Source: Aedes albopictus (taxonomy: Eukaryota > Arthropoda > Insecta > Diptera > Culicidae). From it: a stretch of DNA of 64,000 bases. The position numbers and the translations under genes were made by a program. The notes beneath the pieces are model-generated. The model searched no databases and had not been told where the DNA came from. It saw nothing but the letters and a program-made list of their open reading frames with translations. Each line of letters starts with the position of its first letter. Position 1 is the first letter of the stretch. The stretch is taken from contig NC_085136.1 of assembly GCF_035046485.1 (NCBI RefSeq), positions 74,293,734 through 74,357,733 of the forward strand, in the 5' to 3' direction. Below, in pieces: positions 42,008-53,516 of the stretch.

Positions 42008-44531
42008 TCACATACCTTGGGATTGTCCATTCCAAATTCTCTGCTCAATCCAGTCCAAATGGTAGGCAATTCGAGCATAAATTTCCATCCAATACTGATT
42101 GGGGGATTCATCGTTTTCTTCATTGTGAACCTTCAGTCCCACCACCGTTGACATACACGATTGCCTGTTGGACGTCTGCAGCACAGCACCGGTTGATTTG
42201 CTGTATTTCAATTCATAATAGGCATTGTACATCAATTGGTCAGTACTGTTGACGCATAGTTCGCCGGCAAGGTCAGACCTGTTGAACCAACCGGGTCTAC
42301 ACAGTGATTTGCAATTTTCATACAGAGTTATTCTGTTCTCGTCCGACTCAACCAGGGTCTTGTGGTCGTCTGGAAGTGTTCAAAGATTATTCAAGGACAT
42401 TATTTGATATCTCTAACAAATTTTATCAAATTACCTATCGTTTCAGTGACGAAAGCCGTTTGGACGAGGATGTCGTACAGATTTTCCGTCCAGTTATTAG
42501 CCAAACAAGCTGGAATCAGGGTGTTACTGAGCAAAACCGTTGCATTCAGTTTTAGAATCGCTAAGTCGTACCGTTTGCTAAAGTCGGTATGCTTCGGATG
42601 ACATGCCATTTCCGACACGGCCACTTCCCCGTACGCTTCGATTCGCACTTTTGCTTGCAAATATAGTGCATTGCCTTCTGGTCTAGAATTTGGAACACAT
42701 TAAATTTGTAAAGTAGAACATTGAATATCTCAACCTCACCGAACGCAATTGCAAGTGGTAATGACATGGGACTCATCTACCAGGACACCATTGCACATAT
42801 GTATGCCTCTCGGTTCAGTTATCATCACCTAAAGAAAATCGCAATATATATGGGGGATGATAGTAATGTAGTGAAAAACTTACGTTGTGCCTATATCTAT
42901 TGTTGAAACAATCACCGTTACGTCTTTTTCTCGTCAGTCTTTGGAATCGTTCGCACTCTGAAACAACAGAATTGAGAAGAAAACAATCGAACTTGTCATG
43001 TATTAACTCCGGAAACAAGTGAATACCTAGTTCACTTATTCGTTTCTGCCTCTTGTCCATGCGAGGTTCACTCTCAGCAAAAATTTCCTTAACCCATGTC
43101 AAATACCGCTGAACGTTAACAAACACGATATACTTAGAGGCGTCAACTGTTTGTTTCAATATGTTGTGCTTTCCAAACGATACAATTCCTCTGAGGATCC
43201 AACGATCGCCATCACTGATGTACATTCCACCGCCACTGTCCCCCTTTCCAATGCTGGTTCCTAAATAGAGAAACAAAGTTCAATTGAGTTTTAAAATTTT
43301 GCAAATATATTGTATTTTTTTTAAATTTTATACGAAAGAGCACTTTTTTCTGAGGCACTATGATTTTTTCAGATTTTTAGATCTTTTTTTTTGTATGGTA
43401 ACGAACCAATTCCAAACCAATTGACTTGAAATTTTGTACACGGCCAAATACTATACGTATCTCATCGCTTTCCTAAAATTGTTTCAATTTGTTCAGATTT
43501 GGCTGAGTTATTGCAGAAAAGTGCCCAAAATTGGACCCCTGCCGAGATGGTTCCACTTCCCTACCTTAAATCAATTTCAAAGAGATTTTTTTTAAATCAC
43601 CTTTTGACAGCTGGGCAACTGCTTGATAGTTCCGCCCAGTGCAAAATGCGACAAGAGGTGATTCCTTAAATTGCTCCCATACAAACTTCAAAATGATTTT
43701 TAAATAGGTTCTCGGGCGCCAAAGTTCATGCAAATTTGGATTTCGGCTCAGCAGTCTGGCCTGCAGATTCAGAATATGCAATTATCTCAACACCGCTAAA
43801 GAAGCCAATTCGATTGCTTATAAGTAATATAGTGTTTTTAGATTACCATTCCTATTTCCAGCGCAGAATACATTTTCGTTCAAAGTATATCCAAAGAGTA
43901 AAGGGTCGTCCTTAAGGCAATTAACATAACTAACCACAGGCATCGATGCCGTTTGGAGAACATCCGAAGGGTTTCCATTCTCCGTATTCCCCCACCCTGT
44001 GGTCCAGCCACGTTGACCTTCCAACTCCCGTAGATCGCGGTCCACCTTTTGATCTAGACAGATCGGAATCACAGTATCGGAGTATTCCACTGGCAATCGC
44101 ATCGCCAAGACAGCGATGTCATTCCTTTGGGGCACATATTCCGGATGAACGTGTGTCTTACTGACGTCGCGAATAACAACGCTATCGGTCACTTTCGACA
44201 GTTGGTGCTGACCAAAATGGAGCTCTATCTCGTACATAATCGCGGGTAACTGATCGCGAGCTATCCGATTAACCACGCAATGAGCTACCGTCAGGACGTG
44301 CCTCTCGTTGACCAAAGTTCCTCCACAGTCATACTTAAACGGATCGTCACCTTTCAGCCTCTTATAAACGGCCACGTGCCATGGCCAATGACCCTCTTCC
44401 ACTTGCCAACCCTTTCTGACCAGAGGAAGAACCCCATGCTGTCTGATGCCACACTGATACGTTGCCTGAGGTAAAGCAAACTCGGGAAAAAATAGCAAAT
44501 ACAACACTAGCAAGTACACCAATTTGCACAT
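42008..44531 (-). CDS. SP3: two-domain serine protease (active domain plus inactive domain), 563 residues
   Basis: Minus-strand exons 44531-43847, 43260-43027, 42957-42884, 42828-42740, 42682-42435 and 42369-42008 join to 1692 bases in frame. I chose ATG 44531-44529 because it opens directly on a signal peptide (MCKLVYLLVLYLLFFPEFAL). Domain 1 keeps His84 (LTVAHC), Asp138 (NDIAVL) and Ser237 (GDSGGG). The activation site reads PLVRKG, so cleavage would follow Leu; the 189-equivalent is Ser. Domain 2 has ITTCNC instead of the His motif and no GDSGG. Intron 1 is swollen to 586 bases by an inserted dispersed repeat, where SP1 and SP4 have about 60. Its 3' half is duplicated in SP4. A secreted protease with a pseudoprotease tail; physiological role unknown. 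Confidence 0.88.
43286..43805. repeat. Dispersed repeat inserted in SP3 intron 1, about 520 bp
   Basis: Absent from the matching introns of SP1 and SP4. CAATT flanks it on both sides (43281-43285 and 43806-43810), a possible 5-bp target duplication. A second copy, internally deleted, lies at about 47900-48245: GATTTTTTCAGATTTTTAGA, CACCTTTTGACAGCTG and AATTATCTCAACACCGC are shared in the same order. Confidence 0.75.
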
Positions 44532-44749
44532 CTTATTCAAGATCCTCAATCAAGCCTCACGATCAGAACACAACTGTAAGCTAATCAAGACATCCGATCA
44601 TGTGGAGGCGAATCTGCACACTATACCGAACTACTGTTGTTGTGGTGAACCCGTAGAATCTACAATGTATTCTACATATTCCGTAATTCAGGAAATCAAA
44701 ACAAGCATATTATCAATCTAGTCGGAACTTATCAAACCCGGAACGTCGA

Positions 44750-44900
44750 GCGAGCGAAAATCGATTCATCTCTCTCTCTTTCGTCAAAACTAGAAAGCAA
44801 CTAACGATCTACATGCAGCTGACCTCTCCGCACGATCCACGGCGTATCCGAGGATTGTCATAGTGAGTCATCTGAGCGTCTAACGATTTGTACCTGTGGT
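44750..44900 (-). promoter_or_regulatory. SP-type upstream block of SP3, displaced from the coding start
   Basis: About 44765-44890 matches the region directly upstream of the SP1 ATG, including the position of that ATG: GAGAGAGATGAATCG ends the block at about 44760. Here the ATG opens a short frame that stops within about 20 codons, and the real SP3 ATG is 236 bases further downstream. It would make an upstream ORF if transcription starts in the conserved block (inference). Confidence 0.5.
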
Positions 44901-45380
44901 AACCGGGGGTTGACCGGAAGTATTTAGTATGCTGATTTACTATAATTTAAAACGATAAATTTACGCAAGAAATAAGAGCACGTCACACTACACTTTTGAT
45001 AACACATCTTACTTTTTCTTCTGCTCTACTTCACTTCTCGCTTTCACTGATGGTGTACACGGTTATTTGTGGTCACTCATTTTGATCGTCTGGGTCTGAC
45101 AAACCATCAGCAGTATGGTTGCCCAAGCGTCCACAATGCCCATTTTCTGGAAAACGGGAACTCTGCCCCAGGTAACCACTAAGCACTGTTCTATGCATTA
45201 TAATGGTCATTGAACAGCTCTTTAGTGCTGAAAAGCTCTATATAAGCATCCCTAATGCTTATAGGCACTATAAACAGTGAGAACTAAAATAAGCCCTGTG
45301 TGCCTATATGAAGCCTACAAGCTGTAAAGAAGTTTGTCAGTGCTGTCACAGGGCTTGGAGTACTTGACGGTTATAGCTGT
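44901..45380. other. No gene seen
   Basis: Mixed-composition sequence with small hairpins (TAAGCATCCCTAATGCTTA near 45245) and repeated AGTGCTG/CACTG words. An unidentified repeat is possible. Confidence 0.35.
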
Positions 45381-47530
45381 CAAAATTGCCCTGTTAAAAA
45401 ATATCATAAAAATACGATAAATTTTATTGTTACAATACCATTTTCTCTAAAAATATTAACCATTAAGCGTATTGTAATTTACATGGCACACTCACCATCT
45501 CCCCTATTGTTCTATACCATTCGGCGAATGGTAAATAGTACTTTTACAATAAAAAATGGTGGTCGTTATGTATCTTAACCATAAAATTTTGAGAAAATTT
45601 CCATACACTTTTTCGCAAAAAAAACAATAGAATGTATTGTGTTTTTATGAGACATTTTTAGGGCAATTTTCAAAAGAAAACAATATATCTTAATGTTTTT
45701 TCATTGTTCTTACAATACAAATACAATTAATTGAATGTCGTCAAATGAATCGTTGTTACAATAAAAAATACAATAATATTTGTTGTTATTTGTAAGCAGT
45801 TTTCGCTTTTGAAAATCCATAGAATAATATTTCTCGCTAACATTTATATCCAGCATTTACGAGCACTAACGGCCGCCAGAATGATATGCACACTTTATGA
45901 TAAGAGTCAAACACTCTGATGTCTCTCTGGTATGTGTTGCTTGGCAGCTGTTGATAAGATCTATCTTCAATCTTTTCAAATAACTGCCAAAGTCAGACCT
46001 CATGATCCATACCATAAATCGTTCACAATTCATGTGGCCATTAGTATCTGTAAATGCTGAAGAAAAGTGTTACCGAGAAATATTGCGATTTTTTTTCGAC
46101 TTAGACTTTGATGCAATAAATTTCGTCGTACTCATATTTCGCTTTCCATTTCGCTGTCAATCTCAGTCGCAGGGTTTTTGAAACTCGCCCGATAATGTGA
46201 CAGTTTTCGTCGGCCGTCTCAATGTTTACCATTAAGGCCTTTTGTTCTAGCTGTCACGTCGGTTCGTCGGTGTTTACACTACAAAACCAGCTGGTTCACC
46301 GATGTTTACGTTCATCCTTATTGTTCTGGGCTACCAGCTGTTCATGTTTTCATAACAAAATTAGCTGGTTTCGCCTGAATCGGGGAAAGAAGGTGAAAAT
46401 GTGTCATAAATGTTAGGTCAGCACCATATTAGGGCGAGTTCAATTTCGTCGCCAAAGTCTGATTATTCGTAAAAAATAAAATATGAATTCTTTGGTTTTT
46501 CAAAGGCGAAATCTGTTAACATAACAACAAATATTATTGCATGTTCATTTTAACATCGGTTCAAAAGACCCCATTAAACAAATTGTATTTGTATTGTTAT
46601 CAATGGTAGTTTACTATTTACTAGATTCCTTTAATTTATTGGAAAACATTAGAAAAATCATTGTTCATCTTTTTCTTGTCGTAACGTCCTCACTTGGCTA
46701 AAACCTGCTTTTCAGCTAGTTTTCTATAAGAACTTCCTCAGTTATTCATTAAGAGCTTCCTCTGCCAACACGGCTTGACGTCTGTCAGTCGTTGAAGTTT
46801 TAGGGAATAACATTCAATAATAACCGAAACATCTACTGTACTCAAATTTAAAACGAAAACTATAAAAAAATATGTCAAGTGAATTACTATTTGATTATAC
46901 AAACATGATCCAAGCAACAATAATATTTATTGTTATTTATTTGTTACGAATTGTTTTTAAGTGTAATTGAGAAATAAACTCTTTTTTAATAAAAAGTCCA
47001 TGAAAACTTTTGCAGGCACTTTTGCAACTATTTAAAAACAACTTAAATTAATTTTTACTGATAGTAACTTTAAATTATTATAGAACTATTGAAAAACAAT
47101 CGAATCAATTAGTCACTAATAAAGCTAATGTTCACTTATTGTACGAACTATATGGGCTTGATTTCTATTGTAAGAAGTAACAATATATCTGGAGCTCGAT
47201 TTGAATAGGTCGTATGTACTTTTGTCGATTAAAAATTCGATCAGTTGGATTCGCTTATTATAGCGAAAACCGCTGAAATTGAGCAAAGTAGATACATACA
47301 GCAGAATCCTCACAAAACAGGCTTTCTGTTCCATCATTGAAAGTTTGCAAAATATCTGCCATATTGCTACAATGACTAAAATAAACTGATCGAATTTTAT
47401 ATCGACAAAAGCACATACGACCTATTCAAATCGAGCTCCAGATATCTACTTTGTATTTTATTGTGAACAATAAAACCAGTTATATGTTAATAATATTTAC
47501 CATGTAATGAATGGTAATTTTTTATCCGGG
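45381..47530. other. AT-rich noncoding region, possibly an AT-rich foldback element
   Basis: No convincing frame. CCTGTTAAAAAATATCAT at 45391 and the reverse complement of 47505-47531 (CCGGATAAAAAATTACCAT) are loosely similar. ACAATA/TATTGT words are frequent towards both ends, so the whole may be one decayed inverted-repeat element. Positions 46240-46262 match one terminus of the element at 53669-53931. Confidence 0.3.
47185..47446. repeat. Long hairpin: 63-base inverted arms around a 136-base loop
   Basis: ATATCTGGAGCTCGATTTGA at 47185 and onward to about 47247 returns reversed at 47384-47446, with few mismatches (for example GTACTTTTGTCGAT against ATCGACAAAAGCAC). The outer ends read ATATCTGGAGC on both sides. 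It may be a small MITE or a decayed foldback within the AT-rich region. Confidence 0.8.
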
Positions 47531-48396
47531 TAGGCAGAGCTCTAGATTTTCACACGAATGTCATCAAGGATTTTAGACACGCCCAAGCGGTTTGGGTATT
47601 ATTTAGGAATATTTAGGCTATAAATACTGAGGCTTTGGCTTCAGTCGGGTAGACAGTTCGGTTGAATTCCACAGCGCAGTCCGCGAATCGGAGTTAGAGT
47701 CGAGAGTTGGAGTTAACAGTTCGGTCGAGTTAGTTGAGCTATACAGGTTGGTCGTAGTTTCGAGTCAGAGACCAGTTGATTCTGTGAACCAGACCGCAGC
47801 CGGGTCGTAGAGTCGAGTTAGTTGAGTTAAACAGTTCTACAGTTTAGTCCGGAGTTCGGTCCGTCGGTCAGCAGTGGTACGGAGTTAGCAGTGATCCATT
47901 CAATTGGGTTTTTTAATTAAGAAAAATATATCGATTTTTTGATTTTATACAAAAGAGCACCTTTTTCTAAGCCAACATGATTTTTTTTTTCAGATTTTTA
48001 GAACTTTATTTTGGTACCTAAAATCAATTTCAAAGAGATTTTTTGAAATCACCTTTTGACAGCTGAGTAACTGTTTGACAGCTCCACCCAGTACAAAATG
48101 CGACGAGGGGTGATTCGACAAATCTCTCCCATACAAACTTCAAATTGATTTTTAAATAGGTTCCCGGTCACCAAAATTCATGAAAATTTGGATTTCGGCT
48201 CAGTTTCGCATGCAGATTTAGAATATGAAATTATCTCAACACCGCAGTTGTGTAGTAGTGTAGTAGTGCAGTTATATCCCTGTTAATTTAGAAGTTAAGA
48301 AAACAAAATAAATTGTTAAGTCATATTAGTTCATTACAGTAGCGAAAAAAAAAACGGACATTGTGAATAAAAGAGATATCACATCCTTGTGTAAGG
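47531..48396. other. GAGTT-rich low-complexity stretch and second copy of the SP3-intron repeat
   Basis: Positions 47650-47890 are rich in GAGTT, AGTTGAG and CAGTTCG words without a strict period. Positions about 47900-48245 are the second copy of the repeat found in SP3 intron 1. The remainder includes an AAAAAAAAAC tract. No coding frame was supported. Confidence 0.5.
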
Positions 48397-48398
48397 TA

Positions 48399-48605
48399 CA
48401 CCGGGGCAAGTTGAAACTGGTGGGGCAAGATGATACACGAAGTTTTGAAATAGATTTCAATACAATTTGGAAATTTGTCCTTCGCTAAAAGATTGTTTGA
48501 ATCAAAAACTATGTGTTATGGCAATCAAACTGTTTATCATCATTAGAAAACATCATGTTAACCCGCTGTTTCATCTTGCCCCACCCGTTTCAACTTGCCC
48601 CGGTG
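48399..48605. mobile_element. 207-bp MITE with GGGGCAAGTTGAAAC ends
   Basis: Begins CACCGGGGCAAGTTGAAACT after TA at 48397-48398 and ends with the reverse complement before TA at 48606-48607. The second motif GGGGCAAGATGA also pairs with TCATCTTGCCCC. Noncoding, Tc1/mariner-like by its TA (inference). Confidence 0.88.
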
Positions 48606-49513
48606 TACTTTATAGTAGTTTTAGGTAACCCCTTATCGGGAGGGCGTTTATGGCCCAGTTCTATTTATCAGCCTACTCCAACAATCTATTTAAGGTGAAA
48701 CGGGACGCCGTGTTATTTTTCCTATCTTGCCTCTCTTTCTAACAATTTGCCTCGCGATTTTGAAGATGGTAATCTCGAGTTCTATCGCACTGAAGATGCT
48801 GAAAAACAATCAGCGTATGCACTCCAAGTGAGCATACACAGTGATAGGTTTTTGTTGCAAAATATGAAGTAGAATCTGAGATTACCATCTTAGTAGCAAC
48901 AGAGCAATGGCGGATATTTCCCCGATCGTCCCGTCCGCCCTTAAGTATCAGCCGACTACACCCAGGAAAGCCGTTACATATTCGTGTGGCGATCAAATAC
49001 TACTTAATAAAACAGTAGAGTTATCAGTAATTTTCCTCAAGTTATTCAGAAATTGACATCCGCAATGGTTATATGCCCTCCACAAGAGTCGAGTTTCATC
49101 CGCTAGAGTTGAATACCACCCACAAGAGTTGCACGAAAACAATTTTCTACGCAAATCCCAAATCAAACCCGCTAATCAAACGAAACATCATGGAAAACAG
49201 CGGACAAAGAGCCGTGCTACCAGCAGTGTCATGGCCACGAATTTTTCCGCCGTCAAGCTTGCTGATTACACTAGTTTACAAAATAAAATGAAAGTCGTAA
49301 ACTTCCGTTAACGACCAAAATTTTTGAAGCACAATTTAGCACTGATTTCGAAACCGTGCTTCAAAAATTTTTAAGTAGAGCGGTTTTTGAGTTTTAGCTC
49401 AATATCGAGTTTTACAACTTTAAAAAATATGAAATTTACTAAAATTCAAATATCTTGCGTTTTGTTCAACCAATTTTAAATCTTTTTCCATGAATTAAAA
49501 GCTGAATACAATA
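48606..49513. other. No gene seen; inverted words and one perfect hairpin
   Basis: GAAGATGGTAATCTCGAG near 48762 pairs loosely with CTGAGATTACCATCTT near 48876. At 49317-49332 and 49356-49372 a perfect 16-base stem (AAAATTTTTGAAGCAC) encloses a 23-base loop. Short frames here have no recognisable motif. Confidence 0.45.
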
Positions 49514-49941
49514 CCGTCTACCCCCGTTGACCTCATCTAATCTGAACACTTTTTAATTTGACCCCCTCTAATCTGCACATCGTTCAAACTAAAAATGGTT
49601 TAAACGCCATTCTGCTCATGGTACGAAGTAAAACGGCATTGGCGAAACTACGGACTTTTACCAGGGGGTGCACTACAAACAAATATTCATTAGTTCATCC
49701 ATTCATCATTCATCGCCCCATATCTCACAGCAGTGCAGTAAAATTTTAGGGGGTGCCTGGCACCCCCGGCACCCCCAGTAGTTTCGCCTATGTAAAACGG
49801 AACGCAGAATCAAAACAAAACAGTTAAAAGGGTTACCATCAGTGTGTTTTCCGATGCCTACAGGGTTATTAAAAGTTCAAATTAAAAAATGAACCCAGTT
49901 GGTTTGCATGAGGTGTCGTTCAAACCAATGGGGGTAGACGG
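49514..49941. mobile_element. 428-bp MITE with CCGTCTACCCCC ends
   Basis: Left end CCGTCTACCCCCGTTG after TA at 49512-49513; right end is the inverse (one mismatch) before TA at 49942-49943. Noncoding. Only the last 16-17 bases at each end pair. Confidence 0.75.
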
Positions 49942-50927
49942 TACCATTAGATCATCTGAATGTAGGTTTTGCGTCAGATTGATGAAATTCAAGATATTGG
50001 CGAGTTTTAGGGATTTCCAGAAATATATGAAGAAATGTATTTTTTTTTTCAATAAGAAAAAAAATAAAAATTCTTTCTCAACGTTTATTTGACATACCAT
50101 ATGTAGGCGAGACACAGAAAAAAATTCAGCTCAATCAGAGCATTGATTACGGAGAATGAGATGAATGAAGTGAGCGACGTTGCTTAAAAATAGAACAAAA
50201 ATCGATTACAAATCATCAATTTTGTATGGAAAGTCGCAAAAATTTCCGCTCTACTGTAATTTTTTTCCTTTGCGTTTTCGAACTCAGGGCATGATTCTGC
50301 ACCAAAAATGATCATCAGCTTACCGAGTTCAATAATGCTGTAAACTAGTGTTATGAACAATCCTCGGCACCCAATTACGTAATTTAGGTTTAGTCCTTTA
50401 CTGTCAAATCGGTGTAACACGCTAAATATAATTTACACAAAAGGCAATTTACACGAAAAAAACACGGTAATGAATGTTATTCGCTACCCAATAACACAAC
50501 AATAACAACACACAAAATCAAATGATTTTCTTTGGTACATCGAGGTCTTGAAATTAGTCAATAATGGTGCTACCGCCACCGTTGAGGAACCCAACTAAAA
50601 AATTGCTTCCAAGCGTTTGCCTGGAAGCCTCTTTGATCAGCACCGACTTATCCAGTTTCTTCACGTCACCAATCGATTTATACACTCATATTATGGCACC
50701 TGCCCGAATCGAGAACCCACTAAACGTCACTTTTGCAGGAGTTGTTTTCCATCAACTGGCCCACGAATACTTGGCCACTGATGGCTTCGTAGGTCGATTC
50801 GACACCCCTTTTCGACTAACCTCGTCAATTGAGTCTCCTTGCTGCCACTTTTGCTCAAAGTTCTACCTCACTTTTATGCGAACTTCTGCTGCCATCGTCG
50901 CAAAAGAGAAAACGAGCGAAGCTGAAA
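49942..50927. other. No recognised gene
   Basis: AT-rich. A 126-codon frame at 50564-50944 has no motif I can identify and is cut at its end by the MITE at 50930, so I do not call it a gene. Confidence 0.35.
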
Positions 50928-50929
50928 TA

Positions 50930-51636
50930 CACGCAGAAAAATAAATTGTAAACATAATTAAATTCTAGTTCAAATCAACCTATTTTTCAGTTTACTATAG
51001 CGACAAACTGGTTTCTAGTTTAAGCTGAACTGTTCTATTGTTTGATAATACAAATATTTCCATTTGTCGAAATTTTCGACAGTTTGTTAAAACAAACAGA
51101 GATATGGTATTTTCAACATGGAATAATGGATTGATTCAAACGACTGCAATTTTGCCACTAACTAACCCGGAATGTGATTGTGTTGGTGACGGCAGCAACT
51201 GCGGCAGCTCGGAAATCTATTTTTAGACCGTCGGTAAGCGGATGGGGAGGAGAACGACTAAAAAAAAGACAAAAAAGGCGAAACCGATCAACTTTTTGTG
51301 GATGCTGTCGTGGAGTACCTGCGCGTTATCTATCTCGGCCAAAGCTCCACTTGGAAGTTGGCGTGATGGATTTGCTGCACCTTCTTCGTTGTGGCGATGT
51401 TGGGGTAAGCATTTTATAGATGTGTGAGTGCTTTCGGACGATGTTTATGGTTTTTATTTTGTTGAAACTTGAAACAAATGAAATTTTTGACATTATATGA
51501 AATGATGGTAATCGGTTGTTTTTATCGATAAACTCTAAATGAAAACAATTAAATATAACTTTGGAATAAGTAAATTCTTAGTTTGAAAATCAACCATGCG
51601 TTTTATTGTTTTAAACAAGCGCCATTTTTCTGCGTG
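50930..51636. mobile_element. 707-bp TA-flanked element with CACGCAGAAAAAT ends
   Basis: Left end CACGCAGAAAAAT after TA at 50928-50929; right end is its exact inverse before TA at 51637-51638. Homology between the halves is short, so this is a simple terminal-repeat element rather than a foldback. Short frames inside are not convincing. Confidence 0.75.
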
Positions 51637-51787
51637 TAAGAGTGAGCCAGCAAAAAAGCACGTGTCACTTTTGACATATTAGACACATTCCACTGTAAAG
51701 GCAAGAACGGACGATTCTTCAGTTGACAGTCTGCACTCGTAGCCTCCAGACGCTTTCACCAGATCCCCCGTGCTTTGATTCGGTAAA

Positions 51788-52654
51788 ATGAGTAGTTTTC
51801 GCAAAAACACATTAATCGTTGATTTAAGTGTAGTTCCCGGGCGACCCGATGTGCGAAAAGTTGAGCAGTTTCTTCAAAATGATCTCAAGTTAAATCTTTC
51901 GGATGTTAAAAGTATCCAGTTACACAACACGCGTAACTGTGTATACATCGAAATGGTGGATCATGATACGGCGCTGCGCTATGAAAAAGCGCACAATATC
52001 AAACGGACTTTTGTTTGGAAGGACAAGCAGTTCAAAAACCCGGTGTATGTGGACAGCGAAGCGGTGTCGGTACGAGTACATGACCTGCCGCCTTCTGTCC
52101 CCCACACCACCGTCGCTAACTTCATGATGAAGTACGGGGATGTGTTTTCCATACAAACAGAACGTTGGAAGAATTACTTTGTCGGTATACCAAACGGGGT
52201 TCGAGTGCTATTGATGAGGATCAAACAACCGATCCCTTCATATCTCACAATAGCCGACGAGATTTGCTATGTGGAGCACTTGAACCAAATTCGAACTTGT
52301 AGGCGGTGCTACAGGCCGGTTCATCCCAAGCAGAGGTGCTTGGAAGAGACCGTACCCGAAACAAGAACAACAACAGCAGCAGCAACAGCGGCAGCTCCCC
52401 CTCAATCATACGAACAAATTTTCTCCGATGCCGATTTCCCACCGATGTGCAGCAGTCAATCGACCCCATCCTCCCCTGAAACATTCATCGAAATAGTGGC
52501 GAGAAGTAAGCGTGCGCTTATCGAACGCGAAAACAATAGCGTACGTACAAATCAAGCTGACCAAGTAGACCAACAGAGCACGAATGGAGGCGACGACGAC
52601 GATGACGGCGACGACAACGACGACGGCGAGACCGATAGCTCATCTTCACCATAG
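51788..52654 (+). CDS. Gag-like zinc-knuckle protein (LINE ORF1 type), 288 residues, solitary
   Basis: ATG at 51788 follows a plausible 5' leader. The N-terminal two thirds (VSVRVHDLPPSVPHTTVANF, GVRVLLMRIKQPIPSY) and a single CCHC knuckle CRRCYRPVHPKQRC at about residues 169-182 match, from memory, the gag-like ORF1 of mosquito non-LTR retrotransposons. A Thr/Ala-rich linker and a tail of Asp/Gly repeats (GDDDDDGDD) follow. No reverse transcriptase follows, whereas LINE decay usually spares the 3' end. It could be a 3'-deleted element or a captured gene. The stop TAG is formed by the target TA plus the first base of the MITE at 52654. Nucleic-acid binding is the expected activity. Confidence 0.6.
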   Translation: MSSFRKNTLIVDLSVVPGRPDVRKVEQFLQNDLKLNLSDVKSIQLHNTRNCVYIEMVDHDTALRYEKAHNIKRTFVWKDKQFKNPVYVDSEAVSVRVHDLPPSVPHTTVANFMMKYGDVFSIQTERWKNYFVGIPNGVRVLLMRIKQPIPSYLTIADEICYVEHLNQIRTCRRCYRPVHPKQRCLEETVPETRTTTAAATAAAPPQSYEQIFSDADFPPMCSSQSTPSSPETFIEIVARSKRALIERENNSVRTNQADQVDQQSTNGGDDDDDGDDNDDGETDSSSSP

Positions 52655-53516
52655 AGTAAAGTGGGGCAAAAGTTCGAGTGGGGCAAGAGTTTCTTTTGAA
52701 GTTTTTGAGCTTAATTCAGATGATATCTTTCGGGTGTCAAGGTTGTTCGATGCCTTTTTGAAAAAGAGTCTTTCACTCCAAAATATATGAAAATTGATCA
52801 ATATTTCGAAAAGTTATGACATTATGTTGGTTTTTGATCAAAAAATTGTAATATGCGATGGTCCTTCCAACGCATGGAATGAAATTGTAATGAAATCGAA
52901 TTCGATATTTTATTTTGGGGCGTATTTTGAAGATGCTATAGCATGTTTTATTTTTTTCAAAAAAGTTTTGGAAATCATATTTTACACATAGTGGGGCAAA
53001 AGTTCGGATTGTGGGGCAAGAGTTCGAGTCATGTGGCAACTTTAGGTAAAACTCTAAAATTCTGCAAAATGTACATATTATCTCTAAAAATGATGGAATT
53101 AGTGAGAAAATTCGATTGAAGTTGAAAAAAAAATGTTGTTTTATCTGAATTTGACGGAAAACTACTAATTTTTGGTGAACATTAAAGTGTATTCGAATTC
53201 CAACATCAAATATTTATTGGTTTTAGGTATTCCAATTACCAAAGTGTCGAAATAGTGTGCTACGGATAGCGGAATACCACAAACACTAGATTCGAACTTT
53301 TGCCCCAGTGGTGGGGCAAGAGTTCGAATAAGAGACACACATACAAAAAGTGTTGTAACTCAAAATTGAAATAACATTTGGCGTAACTTTGTTCAGCAAA
53401 ATTTTAGCTCATGGATGGTAGAATCACCACACGGTATTCATTTATTTTTATCTGCTTCGATTTCTTGAAAATAATTGAATTTTCAACTAGGGTCGAACTT
53501 TTGCCCCACCTTACTC
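52654..53516. mobile_element. 863-bp TA-flanked element with GGGGCAAAAGTTCGA ends
   Basis: Left end GAGTAAAGTGGGGCAAAAGT after TA at 52652-52653; right end is the inverse with one mismatch before TA at 53517-53518. Further GTGGGGCAAGAGTTCGA words sit internally at about 52672, 53010 and 53312. It inserted at the end of the gag-like frame. Confidence 0.88.

Larger units (their letters stand above)
31009..43165 (-). repeat. Left arm of a large inverted segmental duplication
   Basis: Read on the minus strand from about 43165 (inside exon 2 of SP3) to 31009, this arm matches the right arm 55235-64000 on the plus strand. It contains the SP3 3' half, R1 relics C and B, and SP2. It differs by an extra R1-clade element (33957-38629) and lacks the solo-LTR-like insertion of the right arm. 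Coding and intron sequences correspond base for base, with scattered substitutions. Confidence 0.9.

Noticed and set aside
50564..50944. 126-codon plus-strand frame as a host gene
   Set aside because: No recognisable motif or splice context, overlaps a TA-flanked element at its end, and its length is within chance for a 64-kb window.
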